Origin: Pseudomonas fildesensis
GTDB taxonomy: Bacteria; Pseudomonadota; Gammaproteobacteria; Pseudomonadales; Pseudomonadaceae
Reading direction: 5' to 3'
Assembly (NCBI RefSeq): GCF_001050345.1
Contig: NZ_LFMW01000003.1
Coordinates: forward strand, 62,001 to 126,000
Length of the DNA stretch: 64,000 nucleotides
In this document: positions 36,937 to 47,388 of the stretch, in pieces
Numbering within the stretch: position 1 is the stretch's first letter
Layout of the letters: each line of letters opens with the position of its first letter
Position numbers and translations under genes: made by a program
Notes under the pieces: generated by a model
Seen by the model: the letters and a program-made list of their open reading frames with translations, nothing else
Told to the model about the DNA's origin: nothing
The model's database searches: none

Positions 36937-36968
36937 AAAGGCTTGCTGCGGCAAGCCTTTTTCTTTTG
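36937..36968 (+). terminator. Rho-independent terminator between def and fmt
   Basis: AAAGGCTTGC (36937-36946), loop TGCG, GCAAGCCTTT (36951-36960), then TTCTTTTG. Perfect 10-bp stem, 12 bp behind the def stop and 26 bp ahead of the fmt start. Confidence 0.85.
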
Positions 36969-36993
36969 TGACTGTTTTTAACCGAGACTTCCC

Positions 36994-37953
36994 ATGACCG
37001 AGCCACTGCGCATTGTTTTTGCCGGTACCCCCGAATTCGCTGCCGAACACCTCAAAGCGCTGCTCGCCAGCCCTTATGACATCGTCGCGGTGTACACCCA
37101 GCCGGATCGCCCGGCCGGTCGCGGGCAAAAACTGATGCCGAGCCCGGTCAAGCAGTTGGCGCTTGAGCACAACATCCCCGTGCTGCAACCGCCAACCCTG
37201 CGCAATGCCGACGCCCAGGCCGAACTGGCTGCGCTGAAACCTGACTTGCTGGTGGTGGTCGCCTACGGGCTGATCCTGCCGCAGGCGGTTCTGGATATTC
37301 CGCGCCTGGGTTGCATCAACAGCCATGCTTCGCTGCTGCCGCGCTGGCGCGGTGCGGCGCCGATCCAGCGTGCAGTGGAAGCAGGCGACAGCGAAAGCGG
37401 CGTGACCGTGATGCGCATGGAAGCCGGCCTGGACACGGGCCCGATGCTGTTGAAGGTGGTCACCCCAATCACCGCCGAAGACACCGGCGGCAGCCTGCAC
37501 GACCGCCTCGCCGAGATGGGCCCACCCGCCGTGATCCAGGCCATCGCCGGCCTCGTTGCCGGCACCCTGGAAGGCGACGTACAGGACGACAGCCTGGCCA
37601 CCTACGCCCACAAGCTGAACAAGGACGAAGCCCGCATCGACTGGAGCCGCCCGGCTGTGGAGCTGGAGCGCCTGGTGCGCGCGTTCAACCCGTGGCCGAT
37701 CTGCCACAGCACGCTAAACGGCGAAGCCTTGAAGGTACTGGCCGCAACCCTGGCCGACGGCAAGGGCGCCCCCGGTGAAATCATCGGCGCGAGCAAAGAC
37801 GGCCTGTTGGTGGCCTGCGGTGAACAAGCGCTGTGCCTGACCCGTCTGCAATTGCCCGGTGGTAAGGCGCTTAATTTCAGCGATTTGTTCAACAGCCGCC
37901 GTGAGAAATTTGCCCTCGGCGTCGTTCTTGGCCAAGCGGCGGATGCGCAATGA
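36994..37953 (+). CDS. fmt: Methionyl-tRNA formyltransferase
   Basis: A 319-residue enzyme formylating initiator Met-tRNA. N-terminal catalytic domain with [14 protein letters not shown] and the [16 protein letters not shown] segment holding the formyl-transfer site; C-terminal OB-like domain binds tRNA ([10 protein letters not shown]). Its stop overlaps the rsmB start by 4 bp. Confidence 0.97.
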   Translation: MTEPLRIVFAGTPEFAAEHLKALLASPYDIVAVYTQPDRPAGRGQKLMPSPVKQLALEHNIPVLQPPTLRNADAQAELAALKPDLLVVVAYGLILPQAVLDIPRLGCINSHASLLPRWRGAAPIQRAVEAGDSESGVTVMRMEAGLDTGPMLLKVVTPITAEDTGGSLHDRLAEMGPPAVIQAIAGLVAGTLEGDVQDDSLATYAHKLNKDEARIDWSRPAVELERLVRAFNPWPICHSTLNGEALKVLAATLADGKGAPGEIIGASKDGLLVACGEQALCLTRLQLPGGKALNFSDLFNSRREKFALGVVLGQAADAQ

Positions 37954-39260
37954 ACCCGCGTCTGGCCGCCGCCAAGGCCCTCGCCGCCGTACTCAACGGC
38001 AAGGCTTCGCTGAACAGTTCACTGCCCACGCAGATGGATAAGGTCGAAGACCGCGATCGCGGTTTCACCCAGGATTTGGCCTTTGGCACCGCGCGGTGGC
38101 AGCCACGTTTGTCGGCGCTGGCAGCCAAGTTGCTGCAAAAGCCGTTCAAAGCGGCCGACGCCGATGTTGAAGCGTTGCTGCTGGTGGGCCTGTATCAACT
38201 GCTCTACACCCGCGTGCCCGCCCACGCCGCCATCGGTGAAACCGTCGGTTGCGCCGACAAGCTGAAAAAGCCTTGGGCCAAGGCCCTGCTCAACGCCGTG
38301 CTACGCCGTGCCCAGCGCGAAAGCGAAGCGCTGCTGGCCGAGCTGGAGCATGACCCGGTGGTGCGCACCGCCCACCCGCGCTGGCTGCAAAAATCCCTGA
38401 AGGCCTTCTGGCCTGAGCAATGGGAAGCCATTTGCGCAGCCAACAATGCGCACCCGCCGATGATTCTGCGGGTCAACCGTCGCCATCACAGCCGTGATGC
38501 CTACCTGCAATTGCTGACCGATGCGGGCATCGCAGCCACGCCGTGCGTGTACAGCATCGACGGCATCGTGCTCGAAGCCGCCGCCGACGTGCGCAGCCTG
38601 CCGGGCTTTGCCGAAGGCTGGATCAGCGTGCAGGACGAAGCCGCGCAACTGGCTGCCGACCTGCTCGACCTGGCCCCAGGCCAACGCGTGCTGGACGCCT
38701 GCTGCGCGCCCGGCGGCAAGACTTGTCACATCCTCGAGGTCGAAAAAGACCTGGCCGGTGTAGTCGCGGTCGACCTGGAAGCCAAGCGCCTGGTGCGCGT
38801 GCGGGAAAACCTTGCACGCCTGGGCCTGAGCGCCGAGCTGATCGCCGCCGACGGCCGCGACACCGCCACCTGGTGGGATGGCAAACCCTTCCAGCGCATC
38901 CTGCTCGACGCACCGTGCTCCGCCACTGGCGTGATCCGCCGTCACCCGGACATCAAGCTCACCCGCCAACCCGACGACATCGCCGCCCTGGCCGTGCTGC
39001 AAGGCGAACTGCTCGACGCGTTATGGCCAACGCTGGAGGTCGGCGGCATCCTGCTCTACGCCACCTGCTCCACCTTGCCCACCGAGAACACCGAGGTCAT
39101 CGAAGCCTTCCTCGCCCGCACCAGCGGCGCGCGTGAGCTGGACCTCGCCACCACGGCTGGCATCAAGCAGCCCCACGGCCGACAGTTGCTCGCGCAAGAA
39201 GGCGGACACGATGGCTTCTACTACGCCAAACTGATCAAGATCGCCGCCGCACGCGGCTGA
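37950..39260 (+). CDS. rsmB: 16S rRNA m5C967 methyltransferase
   Basis: 436 residues. An N-terminal NusB-like RNA-binding domain ([16 protein letters not shown] onward) is followed by a SAM-dependent methyltransferase: [17 protein letters not shown] binds [20 protein letters not shown] holds one catalytic Cys, and [15 protein letters not shown] the other. Middle gene of fmt-rsmB-trkA. Confidence 0.97.
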   Translation: MNPRLAAAKALAAVLNGKASLNSSLPTQMDKVEDRDRGFTQDLAFGTARWQPRLSALAAKLLQKPFKAADADVEALLLVGLYQLLYTRVPAHAAIGETVGCADKLKKPWAKALLNAVLRRAQRESEALLAELEHDPVVRTAHPRWLQKSLKAFWPEQWEAICAANNAHPPMILRVNRRHHSRDAYLQLLTDAGIAATPCVYSIDGIVLEAAADVRSLPGFAEGWISVQDEAAQLAADLLDLAPGQRVLDACCAPGGKTCHILEVEKDLAGVVAVDLEAKRLVRVRENLARLGLSAELIAADGRDTATWWDGKPFQRILLDAPCSATGVIRRHPDIKLTRQPDDIAALAVLQGELLDALWPTLEVGGILLYATCSTLPTENTEVIEAFLARTSGARELDLATTAGIKQPHGRQLLAQEGGHDGFYYAKLIKIAAARG

Positions 39261-39282
39261 ACGGGTTTAAGGGAGTGAACGG

Positions 39283-40656
39283 ATGAAAATCATCATCCTT
39301 GGGGCAGGGCAGGTCGGTGGCACGCTGGCCGAACATTTGGCCGGCGAAGCCAACGACATCACCGTGGTCGACACCGATGCCGAGCGCCTGCGCAACCTGG
39401 GCGACCGCCTGGACATCCGCACCGTGCAGGGTCGTGCATCGTTTCCTACGGTGCTGCGTCAAGCGGGTGCCGACGATGCAGACATGCTCGTCGCCGTGAC
39501 CAACAGCGACGAGACCAATATGGTCGCCTGCCAGGTCGCCCACACCCTGTTCCACACCCCGACCAAAATCGCCCGCGTGCGGGAAGCCGCCTATCTGACC
39601 CGCGCCGGCCTGTTCGACAACGACGCGATTCCGGTGGATGTGCTGATCAGCCCGGAACAAGTGGTGACCCACTACATCAAGCGCTTGATCGAAATTCCCG
39701 GCGCCTTGCAGGTGATCGACTTCGCCGGTGGCAAGGCACAGCTGGTGGCGGTGAAGGCCTATTACGGCGGGCCGCTGGTGGGCCAGCAACTGCGCCAACT
39801 GCGTGAACACATGCCCAACGTGGAAACCCGCGTGGCGGCGATCTTCCGGCGTGACCGGCCGATCCTGCCCCAGGGTGACACGGTGATTGAGGCCGACGAC
39901 GAGGTATTTTTCATTGCTGCCAAGGCGAATATTCGCGCAGTGATGAGCGAAATGCGCCGGCTCGATGAGAACTACAAACGCATCGTGATCGCCGGTGGCG
40001 GGCAGATCGGCGAACGCCTGGCCGAGGCCATCGAGAGCCGCTACCAAGTGAAGATCATCGAGATGAATCCGGTTCGCTGCCGGTATTTGTCCGACACCCT
40101 CGACAGCACTGTCGTGCTGCAGGGCAGCGCGTCGGACCGCGACCTGCTGATGGAAGAGAACATCGCCGACGCCGATATCTTCCTGGCCCTGACCAACGAT
40201 GACGAGGCCAACATCATGTCATCGCTGCTGGCCAAGCGGCTGGGGGCGAAGAAGGTGATGACCATCATCAACAACCCGGCCTATGTCGACCTGATCCAGG
40301 GCGGCGATATCGACATCGCCATCAGCCCGCAACTGGCCACCATCGGCACCTTGCTCGCCCACGTACGCCGTGGCGATATCGTCAGCGTGCACTCCCTGCG
40401 CCGGGGTGCGGCGGAGGCCATCGAGGCGATTGCCCATGGCGACTCGAAGTCGAGCAAGGTGATCGGCAAGGCCATACGTGACATCGGCCTGCCGCCGGGC
40501 ACGACCATCGGCGCGATTATTCGCGATGAGGAAGTGATCATCGCCCACGACGATACTGTGATTGCCACAGGGGACCATGTGATTCTGTTTCTTGTGGATA
40601 AAAAACACATCCGCGATGTGGAGAAGCTGTTCCACGTGGGGTTGAGCTTTTTTTAA
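39283..40656 (+). CDS. trkA: Trk potassium-uptake regulatory subunit TrkA
   Basis: A 457-residue peripheral membrane protein with two RCK units. Each has an NAD(H)-binding Rossmann motif ([15 protein letters not shown] near residue 7 and [15 protein letters not shown] near 238) and a TrkA-C domain. It gates the TrkH/TrkG potassium channel; those genes are outside the window. 22 bp downstream of rsmB. Confidence 0.97.
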   Translation: MKIIILGAGQVGGTLAEHLAGEANDITVVDTDAERLRNLGDRLDIRTVQGRASFPTVLRQAGADDADMLVAVTNSDETNMVACQVAHTLFHTPTKIARVREAAYLTRAGLFDNDAIPVDVLISPEQVVTHYIKRLIEIPGALQVIDFAGGKAQLVAVKAYYGGPLVGQQLRQLREHMPNVETRVAAIFRRDRPILPQGDTVIEADDEVFFIAAKANIRAVMSEMRRLDENYKRIVIAGGGQIGERLAEAIESRYQVKIIEMNPVRCRYLSDTLDSTVVLQGSASDRDLLMEENIADADIFLALTNDDEANIMSSLLAKRLGAKKVMTIINNPAYVDLIQGGDIDIAISPQLATIGTLLAHVRRGDIVSVHSLRRGAAEAIEAIAHGDSKSSKVIGKAIRDIGLPPGTTIGAIIRDEEVIIAHDDTVIATGDHVILFLVDKKHIRDVEKLFHVGLSFF

Positions 40657-40673
40657 GTCGGAAAATTCCATTT

Positions 40674-40764
40674 TGGCGAGGGCGCTTGCTCCTGCTCGAG
40701 TGCGTAGCGCTCGCACAATCGTTGGAACTGCCACGCAGTCCAGCGGGAGCAAGCTCCCTCGCCA
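40674..40764. repeat. REP doublet (TGGCGAGGGAGCTTGCTCC family), imperfect
   Basis: TGGCGAGGGCGCTTGCTCCTGC at 40674 with an imperfect inverse ending CTCCCTCGCCA at 40764. It follows trkA and ends 30 bp before the TPR gene. Confidence 0.72.
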
Positions 40765-40794
40765 CAACAGCTACCTTTACCGAAGGTGACAAGC

Positions 40795-41106
40795 ATGCTC
40801 GAATCCCTGGAGAAAATGCTCGCCAAGGGTGTGGATAACTCGCTGCTGCGCTTTGGTTTGGGCAAGGGTTATCTGGACCTGAAGGACAATGCCAAGGCGG
40901 CCGAGCATTTGCAGAAATGTGTCGAGTTCGATCCGAAGTATTCGGCGGCGTGGAAGTTGTTGGGCAAGGCGCAGGCGGGGCGGGGTGATAGCGCTGCGGC
41001 GCGGCAAGCGTGGGAGAAGGGCATTGAAGCGGCCCAGGCCCATGGCGACAAGCAGGCCGAAAAAGAGATGACCGTGTTCCTGAAAAAACTCGACCGCCAA
41101 ACTTGA
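40795..41106 (+). CDS. Small tetratricopeptide-repeat protein
   Basis: 103 residues with roughly two TPR units: LRFGLGKGYLDLKDNAKAAEHLQKCVEFDP and SAAWKLLGKAQAGRGDSAAARQAWEKGIEAA. No signal peptide, so a cytoplasmic protein-protein adaptor of unknown partner. Corresponds to the small TPR gene near trkA in P. aeruginosa (PA0015 type). Start ATG 40795 with GAAGGTG upstream. Confidence 0.85.
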   Translation: MLESLEKMLAKGVDNSLLRFGLGKGYLDLKDNAKAAEHLQKCVEFDPKYSAAWKLLGKAQAGRGDSAAARQAWEKGIEAAQAHGDKQAEKEMTVFLKKLDRQT

Positions 41107-41116
41107 GCGGGACTTA

Positions 41117-41209
41117 ATGTGGGAGGGGGCTTGCTCCCGATAGCGGCGTATCAGTCGATGGATATTTGACTGAACCACTGCCATCGGGAGCAAGCCCCCT
41201 CCCACATTT
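41117..41209. repeat. REP doublet (ATGTGGGAGGGGGCTTGCTCCC family)
   Basis: AATGTGGGAGGGGGCTTGCTCC and its inverse ending CCCCCTCCCACATT frame a 93-bp element between the convergent TPR and acyltransferase genes. Confidence 0.85.
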
Positions 41210-41240
41210 GGTTTTGTGTTGCTCTTGAGTCAGTGGTGAA

Positions 41241-42128
41241 TCAATACCACCGCGCCTCTCCCGGCGGGCGTTTCTTGAAACGCTTCATGCTCCACATGTA
41301 CTGGCTCGGGTAAGCCCCCACATAGCGTTCCACCACCTTGCTCATCGCCGCGCAGGACGTGGCGGTGTCGGTGCTGTACATGTCTTCCGGCGCCGCTTCC
41401 AGGATCACTTTGTAGCCCGAGCCGTCCGGCAGCCGCAGGGCATGCAGGAACACACCCACCGCCTTGCCGCCCGCCAGCATGTTCGGCACGAACTTGCTGG
41501 TCAGTGCCTGGGTGGCGAAGAACGGTACGAAGATCCCGGCGGACTCGGCCGGCTCCGGGTCGGCAGGAATGCCTACCTGACCGCCTTTGCGCACTTCCTT
41601 GATCACGCTGAGGATGCCTTCCCTGGTGGACGCGGCCACGCGGTTGCCCAGTTGTACGCGCTGTTTGCGCAGCAACTCGTCCACCGCCTTGAGCTTCGGC
41701 GGGCGGTAGAAAATGATCGGTTTGCACTGGTTGCAATAGAAGTGGTTCAACACTTCCCAGTTGCCCAGGTGGCTGGTGATGCCGACGACGCCTTTGCCCG
41801 AGGCCAGGGCTTCGTGCAGTACTTCCAGGCCTTCGACTTCACGCACCAGGTCGATGGAACGCTGGGCCGGCCAAATCCACGCGCAGGCGCTTTCGGTCAG
41901 CGATTTACCGATGTCCATCAGGCTCTGGCCGACCAGGCGCTCGCGCGCGGCGGGGTCCATGTCCGGGAAGCATTTGGAGAGGTTGATCCGCACCGTCTCG
42001 CGGGAGCGGTTGGGGGTTTTCCACATGATCCAGCCAATCGCCGTGCCGACCGCTTGAACCGCGCGCCAAGGCAATAGGGCAAACAACCGAAGAGCGCCTA
42101 CCAGCAAGGCGCCTTTAAACTTTTCCAC
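41241..42128 (-). CDS. lpxL: Lipid A biosynthesis lauroyl acyltransferase
   Basis: A 295-residue LpxL/HtrB-type late acyltransferase adding a secondary acyl chain to Kdo-lipid A at the inner membrane. N-terminal hydrophobic anchor, then the H-x4-E active-site motif in GITSHLGNWEVLNHF and the FYRPPKLKAVDELL segment. It corresponds by position to P. aeruginosa PA0011 (HtrB1). 40 bp downstream of tag on the same strand. Confidence 0.9.
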   Translation of the reverse strand: MEKFKGALLVGALRLFALLPWRAVQAVGTAIGWIMWKTPNRSRETVRINLSKCFPDMDPAARERLVGQSLMDIGKSLTESACAWIWPAQRSIDLVREVEGLEVLHEALASGKGVVGITSHLGNWEVLNHFYCNQCKPIIFYRPPKLKAVDELLRKQRVQLGNRVAASTREGILSVIKEVRKGGQVGIPADPEPAESAGIFVPFFATQALTSKFVPNMLAGGKAVGVFLHALRLPDGSGYKVILEAAPEDMYSTDTATSCAAMSKVVERYVGAYPSQYMWSMKRFKKRPPGEARWY

Positions 42129-42168
42129 AGGTCACTCCTGATCGTGTGTGGTGCGCAAAGCGGCCATT

Positions 42169-42726
42169 CTAACCGGCGTTGACCAAGTCCGCGTAACGGT
42201 CGCAGTCCTGAGTGTGGTCCATGACCATGCCCGAGGCCTGCATGAAGGCGTAGCAGATGGTCGGTCCGACGAACGTGAAGCCGGCTTTTTTCAAGGCTTT
42301 GCTCATGGCTTCGGCCTCGGGCGTAATCGCCGGGACTTGGCTGCGATCCTTGAAATGATTGACCTTGGGCACGCCGCCGACAAACGACCAGAGCAATCCC
42401 ACCGGGTCCTCCAGCGCCAACCAAGCCGAGGCATTGCGTCGGGTGGCGTTGAGCTTGAGACGGTTGCGCACGATGCCGGGGTCGAGCATCAGCGCCTCGA
42501 TCTCGGCATCGGTCAGTTGCGCCAAGCGCTGCGCGTCAAAGCCGAACAAGACCTTTCGATAATGCTCGCGTTTGCGTAAAACGGTGATCCAGGACAGGCC
42601 CGCCTGGAACCCTTCGAGCAAAAGCAACTCGAACAAACCCTGCGCATCGCGCAGCGGCGTTCCCCACTCCTGATCGTGATAAGCCATGTACAGCGGATCT
42701 TCAGAACACCAAAAGCAGCGTGGCAT
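42169..42726 (-). CDS. tag: DNA-3-methyladenine glycosylase I
   Basis: A 185-residue repair glycosylase removing 3-methyladenine. N-terminal MPRCFWCSEDPLYMAYHDQEWG with a zinc-binding Cys, the pocket segment LLLLEGFQAGLSWITVLRKRE and the C-terminal GPTICYAFMQASGMVMDHTQDC complete the zinc knuckle. The same frame is open for another 1 kb opposite glyQ, but that part is antisense; ATG 42726 is the family start. Divergent from glyQ. Confidence 0.95.
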   Translation of the reverse strand: MPRCFWCSEDPLYMAYHDQEWGTPLRDAQGLFELLLLEGFQAGLSWITVLRKREHYRKVLFGFDAQRLAQLTDAEIEALMLDPGIVRNRLKLNATRRNASAWLALEDPVGLLWSFVGGVPKVNHFKDRSQVPAITPEAEAMSKALKKAGFTFVGPTICYAFMQASGMVMDHTQDCDRYADLVNAG

Positions 42727-42807
42727 AAGGCTCCAGGGGATGGTGGCGCGGCCGAATCGGGTATACTCCCGCTCTTTAAATCGCAGCCCAAGTAACAGGT
42801 GAATTTC

Positions 42808-43761
42808 GTGAGCCAGCCTACGCCAGCCGTGCGTACCTTCCAAGACTTGATCCTCGCCCTCCAGCAATACTGGGCCGAGCAAGGTTGTGTGGTACTTCAG
42901 CCCTACGATATGGAAGTAGGCGCCGGCACTTTCCACACCGCTACCTTCCTGCGGGCCATCGGCCCGGAAACCTGGAACGCCGCTTATGTGCAGCCCAGTC
43001 GTCGCCCGACTGACGGCCGCTACGGCGAAAACCCGAACCGTCTGCAGCACTACTACCAATTCCAGGTGGTACTGAAGCCGAACCCGGATAACTTCCAGGA
43101 GCTGTACCTGGGCTCGCTGAAACATGTCGGCCTGGACCCACTGGTGCACGACATCCGTTTCGTCGAAGACAACTGGGAATCGCCAACCCTCGGCGCCTGG
43201 GGCCTGGGCTGGGAAGTCTGGCTCAACGGCATGGAAGTCACGCAGTTCACCTACTTCCAGCAAGCGGGCGGCATTGAGTGCTACCCGGTGACCGGCGAGA
43301 TCACTTACGGTCTCGAGCGCCTGGCCATGTACCTGCAAGGTGTGGATTCGGTCTACGACCTGGTGTGGGCTGACGGCCCGTTCGGCAAAGTCACCTATGG
43401 CGATGTGTTCCACCAGAACGAAGTGGAGCAATCGACCTACAACTTCGAACACGCCAACGTCGAGAAGCTGTTCGAACTGTTCGACTTCTATGAAAGCGAA
43501 GCCAAGCGCCTGATCGAACTCGACCAGCCGCTGCCGTTGCCGAGCTATGAAATGGTGTTGAAGGCGTCCCATACCTTCAACCTGCTGGACGCCCGCCGCG
43601 CCATCTCGGTGACCGCGCGCCAGCAATACATCCTGCGTGTGCGCACCCTGGCGCGCTCCGTCGCCCAAGCCTACCTGCTGGCTCGCGCCAAGCTGGGCTT
43701 CCCGATGGCCACCCCGGACCTGCGTGATGAAGTGTTGGCTAAGCTGGAGGCTGCACAATGA
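42808..43761 (+). CDS. glyQ: Glycyl-tRNA synthetase alpha subunit
   Basis: A 317-residue class II aminoacyl-tRNA synthetase subunit holding the active site, for example [17 protein letters not shown] and [19 protein letters not shown]. Start GTG 42808 ([14 protein letters not shown]), with AGGTGA 5 nt upstream, preferred over GTG 42799. A TATACT -10-like box is at 42762-42767 without a good -35 partner. Overlaps glyS by 4 bp. Confidence 0.97.
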   Translation: MSQPTPAVRTFQDLILALQQYWAEQGCVVLQPYDMEVGAGTFHTATFLRAIGPETWNAAYVQPSRRPTDGRYGENPNRLQHYYQFQVVLKPNPDNFQELYLGSLKHVGLDPLVHDIRFVEDNWESPTLGAWGLGWEVWLNGMEVTQFTYFQQAGGIECYPVTGEITYGLERLAMYLQGVDSVYDLVWADGPFGKVTYGDVFHQNEVEQSTYNFEHANVEKLFELFDFYESEAKRLIELDQPLPLPSYEMVLKASHTFNLLDARRAISVTARQQYILRVRTLARSVAQAYLLARAKLGFPMATPDLRDEVLAKLEAAQ

Positions 43762-45812
43762 GTGCTCAAGATTTCCTGGTTGAACTGGGCACCGAAGAGC
43801 TGCCACCCAAGGCACTCAATATCCTGGCCGATGCATTCCTGGCCGGTATCGAAAAAGGCCTGCTCGCTGCGGGCCTGAAGTTTGAAGCGAAGAAGGTCTA
43901 CGCCGCGCCGCGCCGTCTGGCCGTGCTGCTCACCGCGCTGGAAACCCAGCAGCCGGACCGCAGCATCAACCTCGACGGCCCGCCACGCCAGGCTGCCTTC
44001 GACGCTGAAGGTAACCCGACCCAAGCCGCCCTGGGTTTCGCCAAAAAATGTGGCGTCGATCTGAGCGAAATCGACCAGAGCGGCCCGAAGCTGCGTTTCA
44101 GCCAGGTCATCACCGGCAAGCCAACCGCCAGCCTGTTGCCGACCATTGTTGAAGACTCCCTGAATGACCTGCCGATTCCCAAGCGCATGCGCTGGGGTGC
44201 GCGCAAGGAAGAGTTCGTGCGTCCTACCCAGTGGCTGGTGATGCTGCTCGGTGACCAAGTCATCGATTGCACCATCCTCGCCCAGAAGGCCGGTCGCGAT
44301 TCCCGTGGTCACCGCTTCCATCACCCGGAAAGCGTGCGCATTTCGTCGCCGGCCAACTACCTCAGCGACCTGCGCGCCGCTTATGTGCTGGCCGATGCCA
44401 ATGAGCGTCGCGAACTGATCAGCAAGCGCACCGAAGAGCTGGCTCGCCAGCAGGAAGGCACCGCCATCGTGCCGCCAAGCCTGCTGGACGAAGTGACCGC
44501 CCTGGTTGAATGGCCAGTGCCGCTGGTGTGCTCGTTCGAAGAGCGCTTCCTCGACGTGCCGCAAGAAGCCCTGATCATCACCATGCAGGACAACCAGAAG
44601 TACTTCTGCCTGCTGGACGTGGACGGCAAGTTGCTGCCGCGTTTTATCACCGTGGCCAACATCGAAAGCAAAGACCCCCAGCAGATCATCGCCGGTAACG
44701 AGAAAGTCGTCCGCCCGCGCCTGACCGACGCCGAGTTTTTCTTCAAGCAAGACAAGAAGCAGAAGCTCGAAGACTTCAACCTGCGCCTGCAAAACGTGGT
44801 GTTCCAGGAAAAGCTTGGCAGCGTCTACGACAAGGCTGTGCGCGTTTCCAAGCTGGCGGCCTACATCGCGCCACGCATCGGTGGTGATGCCGCCTGGGCT
44901 GCGCGTGCTGGTCTGCTGTCCAAGTGCGACCTGGCCACCGAGATGGTCGGCGAGTTCCCGGAAATGCAAGGCGTTGCCGGCTACTACTACGCCCTCAACG
45001 ACGGCGAGCCAGACGAAGTCGCCCTGGCGCTGAACGAGCAGTACATGCCGCGCGGTGCTGGTGCCGAACTGCCGACCACCCTGACCGGCGCGGCCGTGGC
45101 CATCGCCGACAAGCTGGATACCCTCGTCGGTATCTTCGGCATCGGCATGCTGCCTACTGGTAGCAAAGACCCGTATGCCCTGCGCCGTGCCGCCTTGGGC
45201 GTGCTGCGTATCCTGATCGACAAGAAGCTCGACCTCGACCTGACCCAGGCCGTGGTGTTCGCCGTCGGCCAGTTCGGTGGCAAGGTCAAGCAAGCCGGCC
45301 TGGCCGAGCAAGTGCTGGAGTTCGTGTTCGACCGTCTGCGTGCGCGTTACGAAGACGAAGGCGTGGACGTTTCCGTCTACCTGTCGGTACGTGCCCTGCA
45401 ACCGGGTTCGGCGCTGGACTTCGACCAGCGCGTACAAGCCGTACAGGCCTTCCGCAAGCTGCCGGAAGCCGATGCCCTGGCCGCCGTGAACAAGCGTGTG
45501 TCGAACCTGCTGAGCAAGGCCGAAGGCCTGGGCAACGCCGATGTCGACCCTGGCCTGTTTGCCGATGCCAAGGAGTTCTCGCTGAACTCGGCCATCGCCA
45601 AGGCAGAAAACGCCGTGAAGCCGCTGATCGCCGAGCGTAACTACGCTGAAGCCCTGGCGCGCCTGGCCACCTTGCGAGAGCCGGTGGATGCGTTCTTCGA
45701 AGCCGTGATGATCAATGCCGAAGATGCCGGCGTGCGGAAAAACCGCTACGCCATGCTGGCGCGTCTGCGTGGCCTGTTCGTCAATATCGCTGACATTTCG
45801 ACGCTGAGCTGA
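43758..45812 (+). CDS. glyS: Glycyl-tRNA synthetase beta subunit
   Basis: A 684-residue beta subunit that binds and positions tRNA-Gly. Conserved N-terminal [36 protein letters not shown] and [21 protein letters not shown] (HD-like region), and a C-terminal anticodon-binding helical domain ending [16 protein letters not shown]. Coupled to glyQ upstream and 2 bp ahead of gmhB downstream. Confidence 0.97.
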   Translation: MSAQDFLVELGTEELPPKALNILADAFLAGIEKGLLAAGLKFEAKKVYAAPRRLAVLLTALETQQPDRSINLDGPPRQAAFDAEGNPTQAALGFAKKCGVDLSEIDQSGPKLRFSQVITGKPTASLLPTIVEDSLNDLPIPKRMRWGARKEEFVRPTQWLVMLLGDQVIDCTILAQKAGRDSRGHRFHHPESVRISSPANYLSDLRAAYVLADANERRELISKRTEELARQQEGTAIVPPSLLDEVTALVEWPVPLVCSFEERFLDVPQEALIITMQDNQKYFCLLDVDGKLLPRFITVANIESKDPQQIIAGNEKVVRPRLTDAEFFFKQDKKQKLEDFNLRLQNVVFQEKLGSVYDKAVRVSKLAAYIAPRIGGDAAWAARAGLLSKCDLATEMVGEFPEMQGVAGYYYALNDGEPDEVALALNEQYMPRGAGAELPTTLTGAAVAIADKLDTLVGIFGIGMLPTGSKDPYALRRAALGVLRILIDKKLDLDLTQAVVFAVGQFGGKVKQAGLAEQVLEFVFDRLRARYEDEGVDVSVYLSVRALQPGSALDFDQRVQAVQAFRKLPEADALAAVNKRVSNLLSKAEGLGNADVDPGLFADAKEFSLNSAIAKAENAVKPLIAERNYAEALARLATLREPVDAFFEAVMINAEDAGVRKNRYAMLARLRGLFVNIADISTLS

Positions 45813-45814
45813 TC

Positions 45815-46351
45815 ATGGTGAAACTGCTGATTCTCGATCGGGACGGGGTGATCAATTACGACTCCGACGCTTACATCAAGTCGGTGGCGGAATGGGTTCC
45901 ACTGCCCGGTTCGATCGAGGCCATCGCGCAGTTGAGCAAGGCCGGCTGGACGGTGGCCATCGCCACCAACCAGTCCGGCATTGCACGCGGTTACTACGAC
46001 ATCGCCACCCTCGACGCCATGCACGCGCGCTTGCGCACGTTGGTGGCGGAGCAGGGCGGTGAGGTGGGGTTGGTGGTGTACTGCCCCCACGGGCCGGACG
46101 AGGGCTGTGATTGCCGCAAACCCAAGCCTGGCATGTTGAAAACCATTTCAGAACATTACAAGGTGCCATTAGCTGGGATATGGTTCGTCGGGGACAGCCT
46201 CGGTGACCTGGAGGCTGCCAAAGCCGTCGACTCTCAGCCAGTTTTGGTAAAGACCGGGAAAGGCGAAAAGACCCAGGCTAAGACCCTGCCGGTAGGCACC
46301 TTGATTTTTGACGATCTGGCGGCGATTGCCGCAGAACTTATCAACAACTAG
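45815..46351 (+). CDS. gmhB: D-glycero-beta-D-manno-heptose 1,7-bisphosphate 7-phosphatase
   Basis: A 178-residue HAD phosphatase in ADP-heptose synthesis for the LPS core. Motif I LILDRDGVINYDSDAYIKS, motif II AIATNQSGIARG, a Cys/His zinc site CPHGPDEGCDCRKPKPG, and motif IV WFVGDSLGDLEAA. Two bases after glyS, as in other pseudomonads. Confidence 0.95.
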   Translation: MVKLLILDRDGVINYDSDAYIKSVAEWVPLPGSIEAIAQLSKAGWTVAIATNQSGIARGYYDIATLDAMHARLRTLVAEQGGEVGLVVYCPHGPDEGCDCRKPKPGMLKTISEHYKVPLAGIWFVGDSLGDLEAAKAVDSQPVLVKTGKGEKTQAKTLPVGTLIFDDLAAIAAELINN

Positions 46352-46435
46352 CAGCCCTTCTGACTTCCTGACCAAGGACTGTTCGGGAGCGCGCTTTTAA
46401 CAGGCGGGCCATGTCCCGCAACGGTAAATGCCGCC

Positions 46436-47206
46436 ATGTCGATTTTGCAGGCCATCAGAACCTTCTTCTTTTACCTGCTGCTGGGCACCAGTTCGTTTCT
46501 CTGGTGCACCCTGAGCTTTTTTATTGCGCCCTTCCTGCCGTTCAAAGCGCGCTATCGCTTTATCAACGTCTATTGGTGCCGCTGTGCTTTGTGGCTGACC
46601 AAGGTATTCCTGGGCATCCGCTTCGAAATCAAGGGTGCGGAAAATGTCCCGGACCAGCCCTGCGTGATTCTGTCGAACCACCAGAGCACTTGGGAGACGT
46701 TCTTCCTCTCGGCGTACTTCTCGCCGCTGAGCCAGGTGCTCAAGCGTGAGCTGCTGTACGTGCCGTTCTTCGGTTGGGCCATGGCCATGTTGCGTCCCAT
46801 CGCCATCGACCGTGACAACCCTAAGGCTGCACTCAAGCATGTGGCCAAGAAGGGTGATGAGCTGCTGAAGGATGGTGTGTGGGTACTGATCTTCCCGGAA
46901 GGGACGCGGGTGCCTTTCGGCACCGTTGGCAAGTTCTCCCGGGGTGGTACCGCCCTGGCAGTCAACGCCAACCTGCCGGTTTTGCCGATTGCGCATAACG
47001 CCGGCAAGTTCTGGCCGAAGACCGGCTGGGCCAAACGCGCGGGTACGATCACCGTGGTAATTGGCGAGCCTATGTATGCAGAAGGTGAAGGGCCGCGGGC
47101 GATTGCCGCGTTGAATGACCGCGCCGCCGCGTGGAATGAGGCCCAACAACGGGCTATGGGTTCACTGCCGCCGGAGCCGGTGGTGGTCGATACGCCGGTG
47201 ATCTGA
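46436..47206 (+). CDS. plsC: 1-acyl-sn-glycerol-3-phosphate acyltransferase
   Basis: A 256-residue inner-membrane acyltransferase making phosphatidic acid. N-terminal hydrophobic segment (residues 8-32). Block I is LSNHQSTWETFFL (H-x4-E variant of H-x4-D), block III is FPEGTRVPFGTVGKFSRGG, and block IV is VLPIAHNAG. 84 bp behind gmhB, likely the end of the glyQS-gmhB-plsC run; a bidirectional terminator follows. Confidence 0.93.
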   Translation: MSILQAIRTFFFYLLLGTSSFLWCTLSFFIAPFLPFKARYRFINVYWCRCALWLTKVFLGIRFEIKGAENVPDQPCVILSNHQSTWETFFLSAYFSPLSQVLKRELLYVPFFGWAMAMLRPIAIDRDNPKAALKHVAKKGDELLKDGVWVLIFPEGTRVPFGTVGKFSRGGTALAVNANLPVLPIAHNAGKFWPKTGWAKRAGTITVVIGEPMYAEGEGPRAIAALNDRAAAWNEAQQRAMGSLPPEPVVVDTPVI

Positions 47207-47334
47207 GCATCTGTGGATAACCTGTGTACGGATTGTTGGCGAATCGGCTTTTTTGCTTCATAAGAAGCTGATTTACTTACATATTTCTTGAGCGCATAAA
47301 ATCACGAAAAACGTGCATAAGTTTTTTTCAGCAT

Positions 47335-47364
47335 AAAAAAACCGGTCCTTGAGACCGGTTTTTT
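47335..47364. terminator. Bidirectional Rho-independent terminator
   Basis: AAAAAACCGGTC-cttga-GACCGGTTTTTT has A and T runs on both sides and lies between convergent plsC and the histidine-kinase gene. Confidence 0.92.
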
Positions 47365-47388
47365 ATGTGCCGCATAAAAGTACGTTTT

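Noticed and set aside
40628..40643. parS-like TGTTCCACGTGGGGTT at the end of trkA
   Set aside because: The left half is perfect but the right half has three mismatches, and it encodes the conserved end of TrkA; symmetric binding is unlikely.
42739..42767. Full sigma-70 promoter for glyQ
   Set aside because: The TATACT box is good, but no acceptable -35 hexamer lies 16-18 bp upstream, so it is mentioned only as a -10-like element.
42727..43815. Extension of the tag reading frame to 548 residues, opposite glyQ
   Set aside because: Only the last 185 residues match 3-methyladenine glycosylase and begin at a proper ATG; the rest is the antisense of glyQ, open because of high third-position GC.
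43671..45437. 588-residue open frame opposite glyS
   Set aside because: Antisense of a fully conserved glyS; the His/Gln/Val-rich composition is typical of reverse-frame shadows.
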